Source: Bradyrhizobium sp. AUGA SZCCT0283 (GTDB lineage: Bacteria > Pseudomonadota > Alphaproteobacteria > Rhizobiales > Xanthobacteraceae). Taken from it: a stretch of 64,000 bases of DNA. A model generated the notes under the pieces. It had not been told where the DNA came from, did no database searches, and was given only the letters and a program-made list of their open reading frames with translations. The DNA is taken from NCBI RefSeq assembly GCF_018130385.1, contig NZ_JAFCLU010000015.1, positions 112,382 through 176,381 of the forward strand, written 5' to 3'. This document shows positions 55,117 through 61,353 of the stretch, in pieces; positions within the stretch are counted from its first letter, which is position 1; every line of letters starts with the position of its first letter. Both the position numbers and the translations under genes were made by a program.

Positions 55117-55229
55117 GATAGCCTCCGCGAGATCGTGAGATCTGCGGCTGACCAGCAAAGCGTTTGAAGAGGTGCCTTTCGCCGAGTGGAGTGAAACGGC
55201 GTACAAAGCAGATTGGCTGAGTGGGGCAT
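55113..55229 (-). CDS. 38-residue leader ORF coupled to the antiporter
   Basis: Begins ATG CCC CAC with AGGAGG 4 nt upstream and encodes MPHSANLLCTPFHSTRRK and onwards, ending TGA within the ATGA overlap of the antiporter start. The peptide has no recognised domain. Its Shine-Dalgarno (GCAGGAGG, 55234-55241) is perfectly complementary over 7 nt to CTCCTGC at the 3' side of the fluoride aptamer. It is best read as the translated expression platform of the riboswitch. Confidence 0.6.
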   Translation of the reverse strand: MPHSANLLCTPFHSTRRKAPLQTLCWSAADLTISRRLS

Positions 55230-55255
55230 GGGTCCTCCTGCTCGCGTTTCAGCGT

Positions 55256-55303
55256 GGCAGGAGTCATCAGCCAGTCTAGGCGGTTTTGGGGGACTCCATC
55301 CCC
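55256..55303 (-). ncRNA. Fluoride riboswitch (crcB motif), minus strand
   Basis: On the minus strand GGGGATGGAGTCCCCC, then AACCGCC, a short loop and GGCTGATGACTCCTGCC. P1 is GGAGTC/GACTCC, the pseudoknot GGGG/CCCC, and the small stem GCC/GGC. These are the conserved parts of the fluoride aptamer. Downstream lies a sequestered Shine-Dalgarno, so control is probably translational and on with fluoride. Confidence 0.9.
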
Positions 55304-55312
55304 GTGATCTGA

Positions 55313-55340
55313 ATAGTAGGCGTGTCCGAGACGAACGCAA
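55313..55340 (-). promoter_or_regulatory. Promoter of the minus-strand fluoride riboswitch
   Basis: TTGCGT (55335-55340), a 16-bp spacer and TACTAT (55313-55318), placing the RNA start just before the aptamer. Confidence 0.55.
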
Positions 55341-55477
55341 GGGCCGAAGTACCTAACTCGAGTGCCCCCGACTACCGCGTTGCAGCAGGTTCGCGATAAC
55401 GCCAAGCTCGCGTCACGTTGCGAAGCGGCCTATACTAAGGAGGTGAGGTTCTGGGTGAGCTATTCTGGAGGCTCGTC

Positions 55478-55774
55478 ATGAAATCACACACTGTTCCCTT
55501 CGAAAATCGCTGGACCAACGGTCAGCACGCTTGGCAATGGCATTGCGAACTTGAACGATTGGGCGTGCCGAACGTCAGGACGATGTTCTGCGAGCACGAG
55601 ACCCATCATGGCGATGATCCTGCCGTCATCTTTGACATTCCCTCAGGATTTGTACGCGACTGGCTGGCCTTCCATGACCGGCGCGTGGCCCGCCAGCAGT
55701 TGCTGTGGCGCGCGACCGTCATTGTGTTGGGCCTCATTGCAGCGTCCGGCGTGGTGCTCGGGGCGCTGAGATAG
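55478..55774 (+). CDS. Small protein with C-terminal membrane anchor, unknown
   Basis: 98 residues. A hydrophilic part with HHGDDPAVIFDIPSGFVRDWL and several His/Cys residues (MFCEHETHHGDD) is followed by one transmembrane helix near the C-terminus (ATVIVLGLIAASGVVLGAL). GGAGG is 6 nt before the ATG. It lies between the two divergent fluoride riboswitches and upstream of the plus-strand aptamer, so it is not behind either. Not recognised. Confidence 0.65.
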   Translation: MKSHTVPFENRWTNGQHAWQWHCELERLGVPNVRTMFCEHETHHGDDPAVIFDIPSGFVRDWLAFHDRRVARQQLLWRATVIVLGLIAASGVVLGALR

Positions 55775-55798
55775 TCTCGGGCAGAACTGGCAGCGTGA

Positions 55799-55827
55799 TT
55801 GACCGATTTAACGGGTTCGCCTAAGCT
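55799..55827 (+). promoter_or_regulatory. Promoter of the plus-strand fluoride riboswitch
   Basis: TTGACC (55799-55804), a 17-bp spacer and TAAGCT (55822-55827). Transcription would start a few bases before the aptamer. Confidence 0.5.
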
Positions 55828-55840
55828 CGCGATTAGAGAT

Positions 55841-55889
55841 GGGGATGGAGTCCCTCGATACCCGCCCGTCGTGGGCTGATGACTCCTGC
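55841..55889 (+). ncRNA. Fluoride riboswitch (crcB motif), plus strand
   Basis: GGGGATGGAGTCCC, then ACCCGCCC, loop, GGGCTGATGACTCCTGC. P1 is GGAGTC/GACTCC, P3 GCCC/GGGC and the pseudoknot GGGA/TCCC. It precedes a terminator and an operon containing crcB, the classical fluoride-channel target. Confidence 0.92.
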
Positions 55890-55912
55890 TGGACTGGGCT
55901 GCAAGGCCCGTC

Positions 55913-55953
55913 TCGGCGGGAGCATGGTTCAACCCGCCACAGGCGGGTTTTTT
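55913..55953 (+). terminator. Riboswitch-controlled terminator with competing antiterminator
   Basis: The terminator is AACCCGCC-ACA-GGCGGGTT followed by T7 (55931-55953). An upstream GGCGGG (55915-55920) can pair with the same CCCGCC arm, giving an alternative fold. With the aptamer 25 nt upstream this is a transcriptional expression platform. Confidence 0.8.
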
Positions 55954-55982
55954 GTTGCCCGATCTCGACTGAGGGTGACGTG

Positions 55983-56189
55983 ATGCCAATTCAAAAGACT
56001 GCACCTGGATGGCTGGACTACCTGAAGGGGCGGGGTGGCTTCACGATTGCTCCCCTCGCCGCTGTACTCTCGGTTTGTTTTCTAGCGTTCGTGTTTGAAG
56101 CGGAGGGCCACCTCGTCCTCTTACTCTTGGCCCTTGGGTTTCTCACAGCTCTGATGGAAGCGCGCATCCGAGCGGGCAATGCATCATGA
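55983..56189 (+). CDS. Small two-helix membrane protein in the fluoride operon
   Basis: 68 residues with two hydrophobic helices (IAPLAAVLSVCFLAFVFEA and HLVLLLLALGFLTALME). GAGGGTGA is before the ATG. It is the first gene past the riboswitch terminator, hence fluoride-induced by inference. Not recognised as a known family. Confidence 0.68.
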   Translation: MPIQKTAPGWLDYLKGRGGFTIAPLAAVLSVCFLAFVFEAEGHLVLLLLALGFLTALMEARIRAGNAS

Positions 56190-56236
56190 TCCTGCCGCTT
56201 CGCAGATGGTCGCCGTTGAAGGCGGGCGCCGAATAG

Positions 56237-56587
56237 ATGCGCATTAGCAATGCCCGGACCATTGCCGATATCGAGTACGTCGTTGATCCGCCAAGCCAGG
56301 GCTCGGACTTAGCGGCTTGGACAGCTTGTGGCATCTCGTGCCGGCGTGACCGGCATCGCTACAGCGGCCGGGATTATTCGTTTTCGTTTGAGCTTCTTCA
56401 CCTTCACAACGACGCACGGCACAAGGGCTGGCATGTGGTGATTATTAGCGAGCTTTGGCGCTTCGAAGGGATGAGAGGTGAGCCGCGCGTGACAAAATCG
56501 TTGCGCGTTCTTCGAGGCAAGGCAGCTGATGTGCTCGCCTGGATGCGTCAGAATCGAGATCAGAAATTGAGGAGAGCAACGTCTTGA
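56237..56587 (+). CDS. Soluble protein of unknown function in the fluoride operon
   Basis: 116 residues: MRISNARTIADIEYVVDPPS at the N-terminus, a His/aromatic-rich centre (SFELLHLHNDARHKGWHVV) and a basic C-terminus. No transmembrane segment. Its stop codon overlaps the TTG start of crcB (TTGA), so the two are coupled. Not recognised. Confidence 0.6.
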   Translation: MRISNARTIADIEYVVDPPSQGSDLAAWTACGISCRRDRHRYSGRDYSFSFELLHLHNDARHKGWHVVIISELWRFEGMRGEPRVTKSLRVLRGKAADVLAWMRQNRDQKLRRATS

Positions 56588-56963
56588 GAAGTGCGATAGC
56601 TATATTTATTGGCGCGGGTTTCGGAGGAGTTGCGCGTCACTACTTCAATGCGCTGGTGTGGGGCTGTTCGGAACGGCCTTCCCTTGGGGAATCTTCGCGA
56701 TCAACGTCATGGGTTCGGCCGCGATGGGTGTGATCGTGGAATGGCTGGCCCTGCGTGGCAGCGCGCCTCAGGATCTGCGATTGTTTCTCACGACGGGCAT
56801 TCTCGGCGGGTTCACTACCTTCTCGACGTTCTCGCTCGATGCCGCCGTGCTGTATGAACGTGGCCAGCCTGGACTTGCTCTGGTTTACGTTGTCGCCTCG
56901 GCCGTGGTCGCGATCGGCGGGCTTTTCTTGGGCATGTATGTTGTGCGCCTGGCAACGCCCTAA
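56584..56963 (+). pseudogene. crcB: crcB/fluC fluoride channel with a -1 frameshift
   Basis: From the TTG at 56584 the frame reads MRSAIAIFIGAGFGGVARHY, a proper CrcB start (TM1, conserved GG.ARY-like element), up to about 56660. The continuation FGTAFPWGIFAINVMGS, TTGILGGFTTFSTFS and the last helix lie in the next frame. One G missing from a GGGG run (56660-56663) explains it, as GTG TGG GGG CTG would restore VWGL. Intact, it would be a 126-residue Fluc channel. It may be a real mutation, a sequencing error or a shift site. A GTG at 56658 could start a truncated form without TM1. Confidence 0.8.
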
Positions 56964-56979
56964 GATACAAGGAAATGCT

Positions 56980-57420
56980 GTGAATACAGGTCTCTTTGCC
57001 CTCTGGCAGTTCTGGGCTTTGTTGTCAGCCGCTTTTGCGGCGCTGACAGCGGTTTTTGCAAAGGTCGGCGTCACTGACATCGGCTCGGACTTCGCGACCT
57101 TCGTGCGCACGATCGTCGTAATATTCGCGCTCAGTGGCATTTTGACAGTTGCGCAGGCTTGGCAGTCGCCCATGTCCGTCCCGGGCCGCAGCTGGCTTTT
57201 CCTCATACTCTCTGGTCTCGGTAAGGGCGCATCGTGGATATGCTATTTTCGGGCGCTGAAGTTGGGCGATGCCGCTCGTGTGGCCCCGATCGACAAGCTT
57301 TCGGTGGTGTTAGTGGCAATATTTGGCGTGTTGTTTCTAGGTGAACGTCTGACGCCCCTGAACTGGCTCGGTGTTACAATGATCGCAAGTGGCACGATCC
57401 TTGTCGCCTGGAGGATTTAG
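56980..57420 (+). CDS. Half-size EamA-like membrane protein
   Basis: 146 residues from GTG with AAGGA upstream. Five hydrophobic segments and one EamA repeat (YFRALKLGDAARVAPIDKLSVVLVAIFGVLFLGERLTPLNWLG). This is half of a normal ten-helix DMT transporter and would need to dimerise. It begins 16 bp after crcB, so it is in the fluoride operon. The 57421-57600 stretch behind it has no gene. Confidence 0.78.
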   Translation: MNTGLFALWQFWALLSAAFAALTAVFAKVGVTDIGSDFATFVRTIVVIFALSGILTVAQAWQSPMSVPGRSWLFLILSGLGKGASWICYFRALKLGDAARVAPIDKLSVVLVAIFGVLFLGERLTPLNWLGVTMIASGTILVAWRI

Positions 57421-57609
57421 CCCCAGTACCTCGGCAACAAGCTTGCAGATCAGTAAGGCGGTCAGCTTCACCGTGCGTTTTGCGGGAACTTGGTCCAGCC
57501 TGCCGCTAGATCTGGTCTTTGCCCTGTTTTCGGTTTCAGCGGTCGGAACAAAGGCTCATCCACTCTTGTCAAAGACAATGACGATCACGCTGCCGTAATC
57601 TCCCGGCGT

Positions 57610-57623
57610 TTGATCTAAATCAA
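57610..57623. promoter_or_regulatory. FixK/FNR-type binding site
   Basis: TTGAT-CTAA-ATCAA, a perfect anaerobox. Its centre is 67 bp upstream of the next ATG, consistent with a class II activator position for a start near 57658. The -10 in between is weak. Confidence 0.6.
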
Positions 57624-57683
57624 GCTAAGCGCCTCCCACAGGTTTGGAAATCCGGCTGCACTCTTTGTAACTGAGTTCATCCG

Positions 57684-58904
57684 ATGCAAACTTGGGCCCG
57701 AACGCTGATTGCCATTGTCTTGGCACTTACGTCATTGAGCGCGATCACCGAGCGCGTGCGCGAAACAGGCGTGACCGATACTGAAATTCGCATCGGCAAC
57801 GTGATGCCCTATAGCGGGAGTTTGGAAGTCTTCGGAGCGATTGGAAAAGCCGAAGCGGCGTATTTTGAGATGATCAACGAGCGTGGTGGGATCAACGGCC
57901 GCAAGGTGCGCTTCATCTCATACGATGACAGATCCGATCCGTCGACCGCGCTGGAGCTTACGCGCGGCCTTATTGAAAAAGACGACGTCCTCTTGATGTT
58001 CGGTTCATTCGGGACGCCGGGAAACTTTGCCGTTCGCGCATACTTGAATGAAAGGCAAATTCCTCAACTCTTTGTCGCCTCCGGAGACGATCATCTGAGC
58101 GATCCGTCGATGTTCCCGTGGACAATGGGCTGGCAGCCCTCCATTCGGGAAGAAGGGCGGATCTACGCCAACTACATACAGGCGTTCTACCCCGGAAAAA
58201 GGATCGTGGCTCTTTGGCAGAACGATCATTTCGGTCGGGAATTGTTCAGGGGGTTGGAAGATGGGCTCGGTGACATCGCCCGGATGATCAGGGTCGACAT
58301 CGCCTACGATATCGCAGATGAGCATCTGGACACGCACGTATCGATCTTGAAGCGATCAGGAGCCGAAATTTTTGTATTTGCAGGGGTGCCTGCAAACGCA
58401 GCGAAAGTCGTCCGAGTAGCGGCGGAACTCAATTGGCATCCGGTGTTCATCTTGAACCAAATGGCTTCATCGATCGCGACGGCGCCAAAGCCCGCCGGCC
58501 CGGAAAACGCCTTGGGCGTCATTACAGCCGCCTTCCTGAAGGATGCAAATGACCCGGCCTGGAAGGACGAACAAGCCAGCAAGGACTGGCAGGCATTCAT
58601 TGAGAAATATAATCGGGCCGGAGGCAAAGACGACAATTCCGCCGTCTTCGGCTACGCCGCCGCCGAGACATTGGCCCAAGTGCTCAAACAATGCGGCAAT
58701 GACCTGTCTCGCGAGAACGTCATGAAGCAGGCAGCGGCCCTCGAAAACTACCAGGGCTCCATGCTGCTACCCGGGATCAAAATCAGCACTGGCCCCTGGA
58801 ACTTTCGGCCGATCAAACACCTGCGGCTAATTCAATTCGACGGCCGGACGTGGCAACCGATCGGCGAAGTGCTCGAAACGGCTTTCTCTAATGCTCAGAA
58901 GTAG
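57684..58904 (+). CDS. Periplasmic binding protein, Leu/Ile/Val type, single domain
   Basis: 406 residues. A signal segment (TLIAIVLALTSLSA) is followed by a Peripla_BP_6 domain: EIRIGNVMPYSGSLEVFG, GGINGRKVRFISYDD and NDLSRENVMKQAAAL. It is clearly homologous to the first halves of the fused proteins at 38.6-43.7 kb, but it ends where their second domain would begin. No permease genes adjoin. A FixK/FNR box upstream suggests low-oxygen induction. Confidence 0.88.
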   Translation: MQTWARTLIAIVLALTSLSAITERVRETGVTDTEIRIGNVMPYSGSLEVFGAIGKAEAAYFEMINERGGINGRKVRFISYDDRSDPSTALELTRGLIEKDDVLLMFGSFGTPGNFAVRAYLNERQIPQLFVASGDDHLSDPSMFPWTMGWQPSIREEGRIYANYIQAFYPGKRIVALWQNDHFGRELFRGLEDGLGDIARMIRVDIAYDIADEHLDTHVSILKRSGAEIFVFAGVPANAAKVVRVAAELNWHPVFILNQMASSIATAPKPAGPENALGVITAAFLKDANDPAWKDEQASKDWQAFIEKYNRAGGKDDNSAVFGYAAAETLAQVLKQCGNDLSRENVMKQAAALENYQGSMLLPGIKISTGPWNFRPIKHLRLIQFDGRTWQPIGEVLETAFSNAQK

Positions 58905-58967
58905 GAGGCTCGCGTTTGAGCGGGCGGTCTGCGGGAGAGTTCATTGGGAGCGTCACGCGCGGCGACA

Positions 58968-59065
58968 GTCCGTCTACGCTTTCGCTGCGCTTCAGCTACG
59001 CCGGACACGCCTCGGCCTGATGGCCTTCGCGTGGCTGCGCCACGCGTAGCCCGTCAGGGCGAAGC
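58968..59065. repeat. GC-rich palindromic region behind tRNA-Tyr
   Basis: Contains CTTCGC...GCGAAG with inner CGTGG/CCACG pairs (59026-59065) and a CTACGC-rich repeat typical of Bradyrhizobium intergenic palindromes. It could end the tRNA-Tyr transcript. No gene is supported in 58905-59066. Confidence 0.45.
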
Positions 59066-59066
59066 G

Positions 59067-59152
59067 TGGTGGGGAAGGAAGGACTCGAACCTTCGAAGCC
59101 ATGAGGCGGCTGATTTACAGTCAGCTCCCTTTGCCACTCGGGACACTTCCCC
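59067..59152 (-). tRNA. tyrT: tRNA-Tyr (GTA)
   Basis: 86 nt, class II, with encoded CCA. The acceptor is GGGGAAG, the anticodon loop CTGTAAA, with a long variable arm and GGTTCGAGTCC. Divergent from rlmB. Confidence 0.97.
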
Positions 59153-59253
59153 GTCCGCCAGCGTCAGGAACCGGCCGCCCGAGCGGCGGAGGACCGGACC
59201 ATGGATGACGCTGAGGCCGAAAGCCCGTTTTGAAACCGGCTGCGACCGGCGCG

Positions 59254-59283
59254 TTTATGGGCGAAGCGGGATGGCAAAGTCAA
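59254..59283 (-). promoter_or_regulatory. Promoter of tRNA-Tyr
   Basis: On the minus strand TTGACT (59278-59283), an 18-bp spacer and CATAAA (59254-59259), about 100 bp before the mature tRNA. Confidence 0.6.
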
Positions 59284-59357
59284 CCAACGGAGCCTGCCAA
59301 AATCGCATCTGATGAGGCCAAATTGCCATATTCGGGGACCCGTGACACAAGCTCCCC

Positions 59358-60185
59358 ATGAGTGATCGCGACCGAAAACCACCGTTCCGCCGTGGCGGCG
59401 GCAAACCCTTCGAAAAAGGGCGGAAATTCGTCCGTCCGCCCGGTCACCGGGGCCGGGATTCGAGCCCTGACGGGCCGGTGATTCTTTATGGCTGGCACAC
59501 GGTTTCGGCGGCCCTGGCCAACCCTGAACGGCAGATCCGAAAGCTGTTCCTCACCGAAAACGCCGCAAAGCGCCTGGCGGACGAGAATATCGACACCCGC
59601 GTTCCCCCTGAAATCGTCCGCCCGAACGCGATCGACCAGCGGCTTGGCCCCGACGCCGTGCATCAGGGGCTCCTGGCGGAGGCCGATCCCCTGCCCTCGC
59701 CCGATATCGATACGCTGCCGCAGGAAGGCATCGTGCTGGTGCTCGACCAGATCACCGATCCGCACAATGTCGGCGCGATCATGCGCTCGGCGGCGGCGTT
59801 TGCGGTGAAAGCGATCGTCACCACCGCCCGGCACAGCCCGGAGGCCACCGGCGTACTGGCGAAATCCGCGTCCGGCGCGCTGGAGCTGGTGCCGCTGGTC
59901 ACGGTGCAAAATCTTGCCCGCGCGCTCAACGAGTTGAACGACCGCGGCTTCATGACGGTCGGGCTGGACAGCGAAGGCAGCGAGGATCTCGGCGCGGTGA
60001 CGCTGCAGCAGCCCTTGACGCTGGTGCTGGGCGCCGAAGGCAAGGGCCTGCGGCAACTGACGCGCGAGACCTGCCGCGTGGTGGCGCGGCTCGACATGCC
60101 CGGCGAGATCAAGAGCCTGAACGTCTCGAACGCCGCGGTGCTGGCGCTCTATATCGGCGCCAGCCGGTTAGGCTTGATGAAATGA
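59358..60185 (+). CDS. rlmB: TrmH/RlmB-type SPOUT RNA 2'-O-methyltransferase
   Basis: 275 residues. A basic N-terminal tail (RKPPFRRGGGKPFEKGRKF) precedes the substrate-binding domain (ILYGWHTVSAALANPERQI) and the SPOUT knot: LDQITDPHNVGAIMRSA, LVLGAEGKGLRQL and PGEIKSLNVSNAAVLALYIGA. It methylates ribose of a 23S rRNA guanosine (G2251 in E. coli) or a related tRNA site. Adjacent to tRNA-Tyr. Confidence 0.92.
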   Translation: MSDRDRKPPFRRGGGKPFEKGRKFVRPPGHRGRDSSPDGPVILYGWHTVSAALANPERQIRKLFLTENAAKRLADENIDTRVPPEIVRPNAIDQRLGPDAVHQGLLAEADPLPSPDIDTLPQEGIVLVLDQITDPHNVGAIMRSAAAFAVKAIVTTARHSPEATGVLAKSASGALELVPLVTVQNLARALNELNDRGFMTVGLDSEGSEDLGAVTLQQPLTLVLGAEGKGLRQLTRETCRVVARLDMPGEIKSLNVSNAAVLALYIGASRLGLMK

Positions 60186-60187
60186 AA

Positions 60188-60218
60188 AGCGCCCGCTCGC
60201 GGGAAGCGAGCGGGCGCT
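60188..60218. terminator. Bidirectional terminator between rlmB and a secreted protein gene
   Basis: A perfect 13-bp stem AGCGCCCGCTCGC/GCGAGCGGGCGCT with a GGGAA loop. The T-run is on the minus-strand side. Confidence 0.75.
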
Positions 60219-60241
60219 GAAACTTGCAAACTACCGTGAGA

Positions 60242-60628
60242 TCAGTAGTAGCGGCGCAGCACGCGCTGGCCGTGGTAAAAACGCGCCGCGTAGCCGTGAT
60301 GGTGCCGGTGATAATAGCGGTGCGCGCGATGGTGATACGGCCGGTTGTAGCCATAGCCGTAGCCGGAGATCGAGCCTTCGCGATAGACCGGATACGGCGC
60401 AAGATTGCCGGGACCGGTATAGGTCGGGCCCTGGTTGACGTAATAGTATTGCTGCTCCGGATCGGGCAGTCGTTCACGGACCCAGCCGCCGCAGGGATTG
60501 CAGCCTGCATAGGCCGCGACCGGCGCGACATAGACCGGCTGCGCGCAAGGGGTGTAACCGCAGGCCATCGCGGGCGCTGCGGCCATGACGGCGACTGCGG
60601 CGATCAATCCTTTAATCAAATGACGCAT
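60242..60628 (-). CDS. Secreted His/Tyr-rich small protein
   Basis: 128 residues. A signal peptide (LIKGLIAAVAVMAAAPAMA) is followed by a mature part with four cysteines (ACGYTPC, GCNPCGG) and a C-terminal His/Tyr/Arg-rich stretch (PYHHRAHRYYHRHHHGYAAR) that might bind metal. Function unknown. Confidence 0.75.
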   Translation of the reverse strand: MRHLIKGLIAAVAVMAAAPAMACGYTPCAQPVYVAPVAAYAGCNPCGGWVRERLPDPEQQYYYVNQGPTYTGPGNLAPYPVYREGSISGYGYGYNRPYHHRAHRYYHRHHHGYAARFYHGQRVLRRYY

Positions 60629-60667
60629 AACTCTCTCCTGTCGGTGTTTTTCGTTGACTTGATTTTC

Positions 60668-61114
60668 TTAGCGTGGAAAAGGCGGCGGCCTGCGCCGGTC
60701 ATCCTGCGGCGCGTAGATGATTGCGGGCGGATCGATGGGGACGTTCGATTGCGCCGGCAGCGGCGCCGACTGCGCCGACCAGGACTCGTGATAACTCTCG
60801 GCCGGCTGCGGCAATCTGCGGTTCGACGGCGGCTCGATCTCCAGCCGTCCATAACCGGGCATGCGGCCTGCGCTCGGATAATAATGGCCGACGCGCGGCA
60901 CCGGATCGACATAGCGGCCACCGTAGACCGTCGGCTCGACATGGGTGCCCTTGCCCAGCCCCCAATCGCCCTCGACCACCGCATAGGATGCGTCGACGCC
61001 GTTAATGATGACGGGTACGCCGGGACGGCCCGGAATCACGATCTCGAAGCCTCCGCCGGCAAAGGCGGCCGAATTCGTCGCGATGAAAAGTGCCAATGTG
61101 ACGCCGATGCGCAT
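60668..61114 (-). CDS. Secreted proline-rich protein, unknown
   Basis: 148 residues from MRIGVTLALFIATNSAAFAGG, a signal peptide. The mature part holds FEIVIPGRPGVPVIINGVDAS and a Pro-rich tail. A GTG at 61138 would add eight residues. It lies 39 bp upstream of the His-rich secreted protein gene on the same strand. Confidence 0.7.
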   Translation of the reverse strand: MRIGVTLALFIATNSAAFAGGGFEIVIPGRPGVPVIINGVDASYAVVEGDWGLGKGTHVEPTVYGGRYVDPVPRVGHYYPSAGRMPGYGRLEIEPPSNRRLPQPAESYHESWSAQSAPLPAQSNVPIDPPAIIYAPQDDRRRPPPFPR

Positions 61115-61353
61115 CGCCTGGGATCCCGGTTGCCTCACGTCCCAATTTAATCCAACACGCCATCGCAGGGGTTAAGGCGGCCGGCCAAACTGCCGGTAAG
61201 GCTAACGCGCCGGCATGGATCGCCGTTCAATTGCGAGAAATGACGCTATCCAAACGTTAACGCCCCCCAGCCCCGGCCGCCCGCCCGATTGTCATTTGCG
61301 CGGCAATATCGCACCATCCCGTCCTCTCCCGCTTCCTTCGAACTCCAGCCGAA

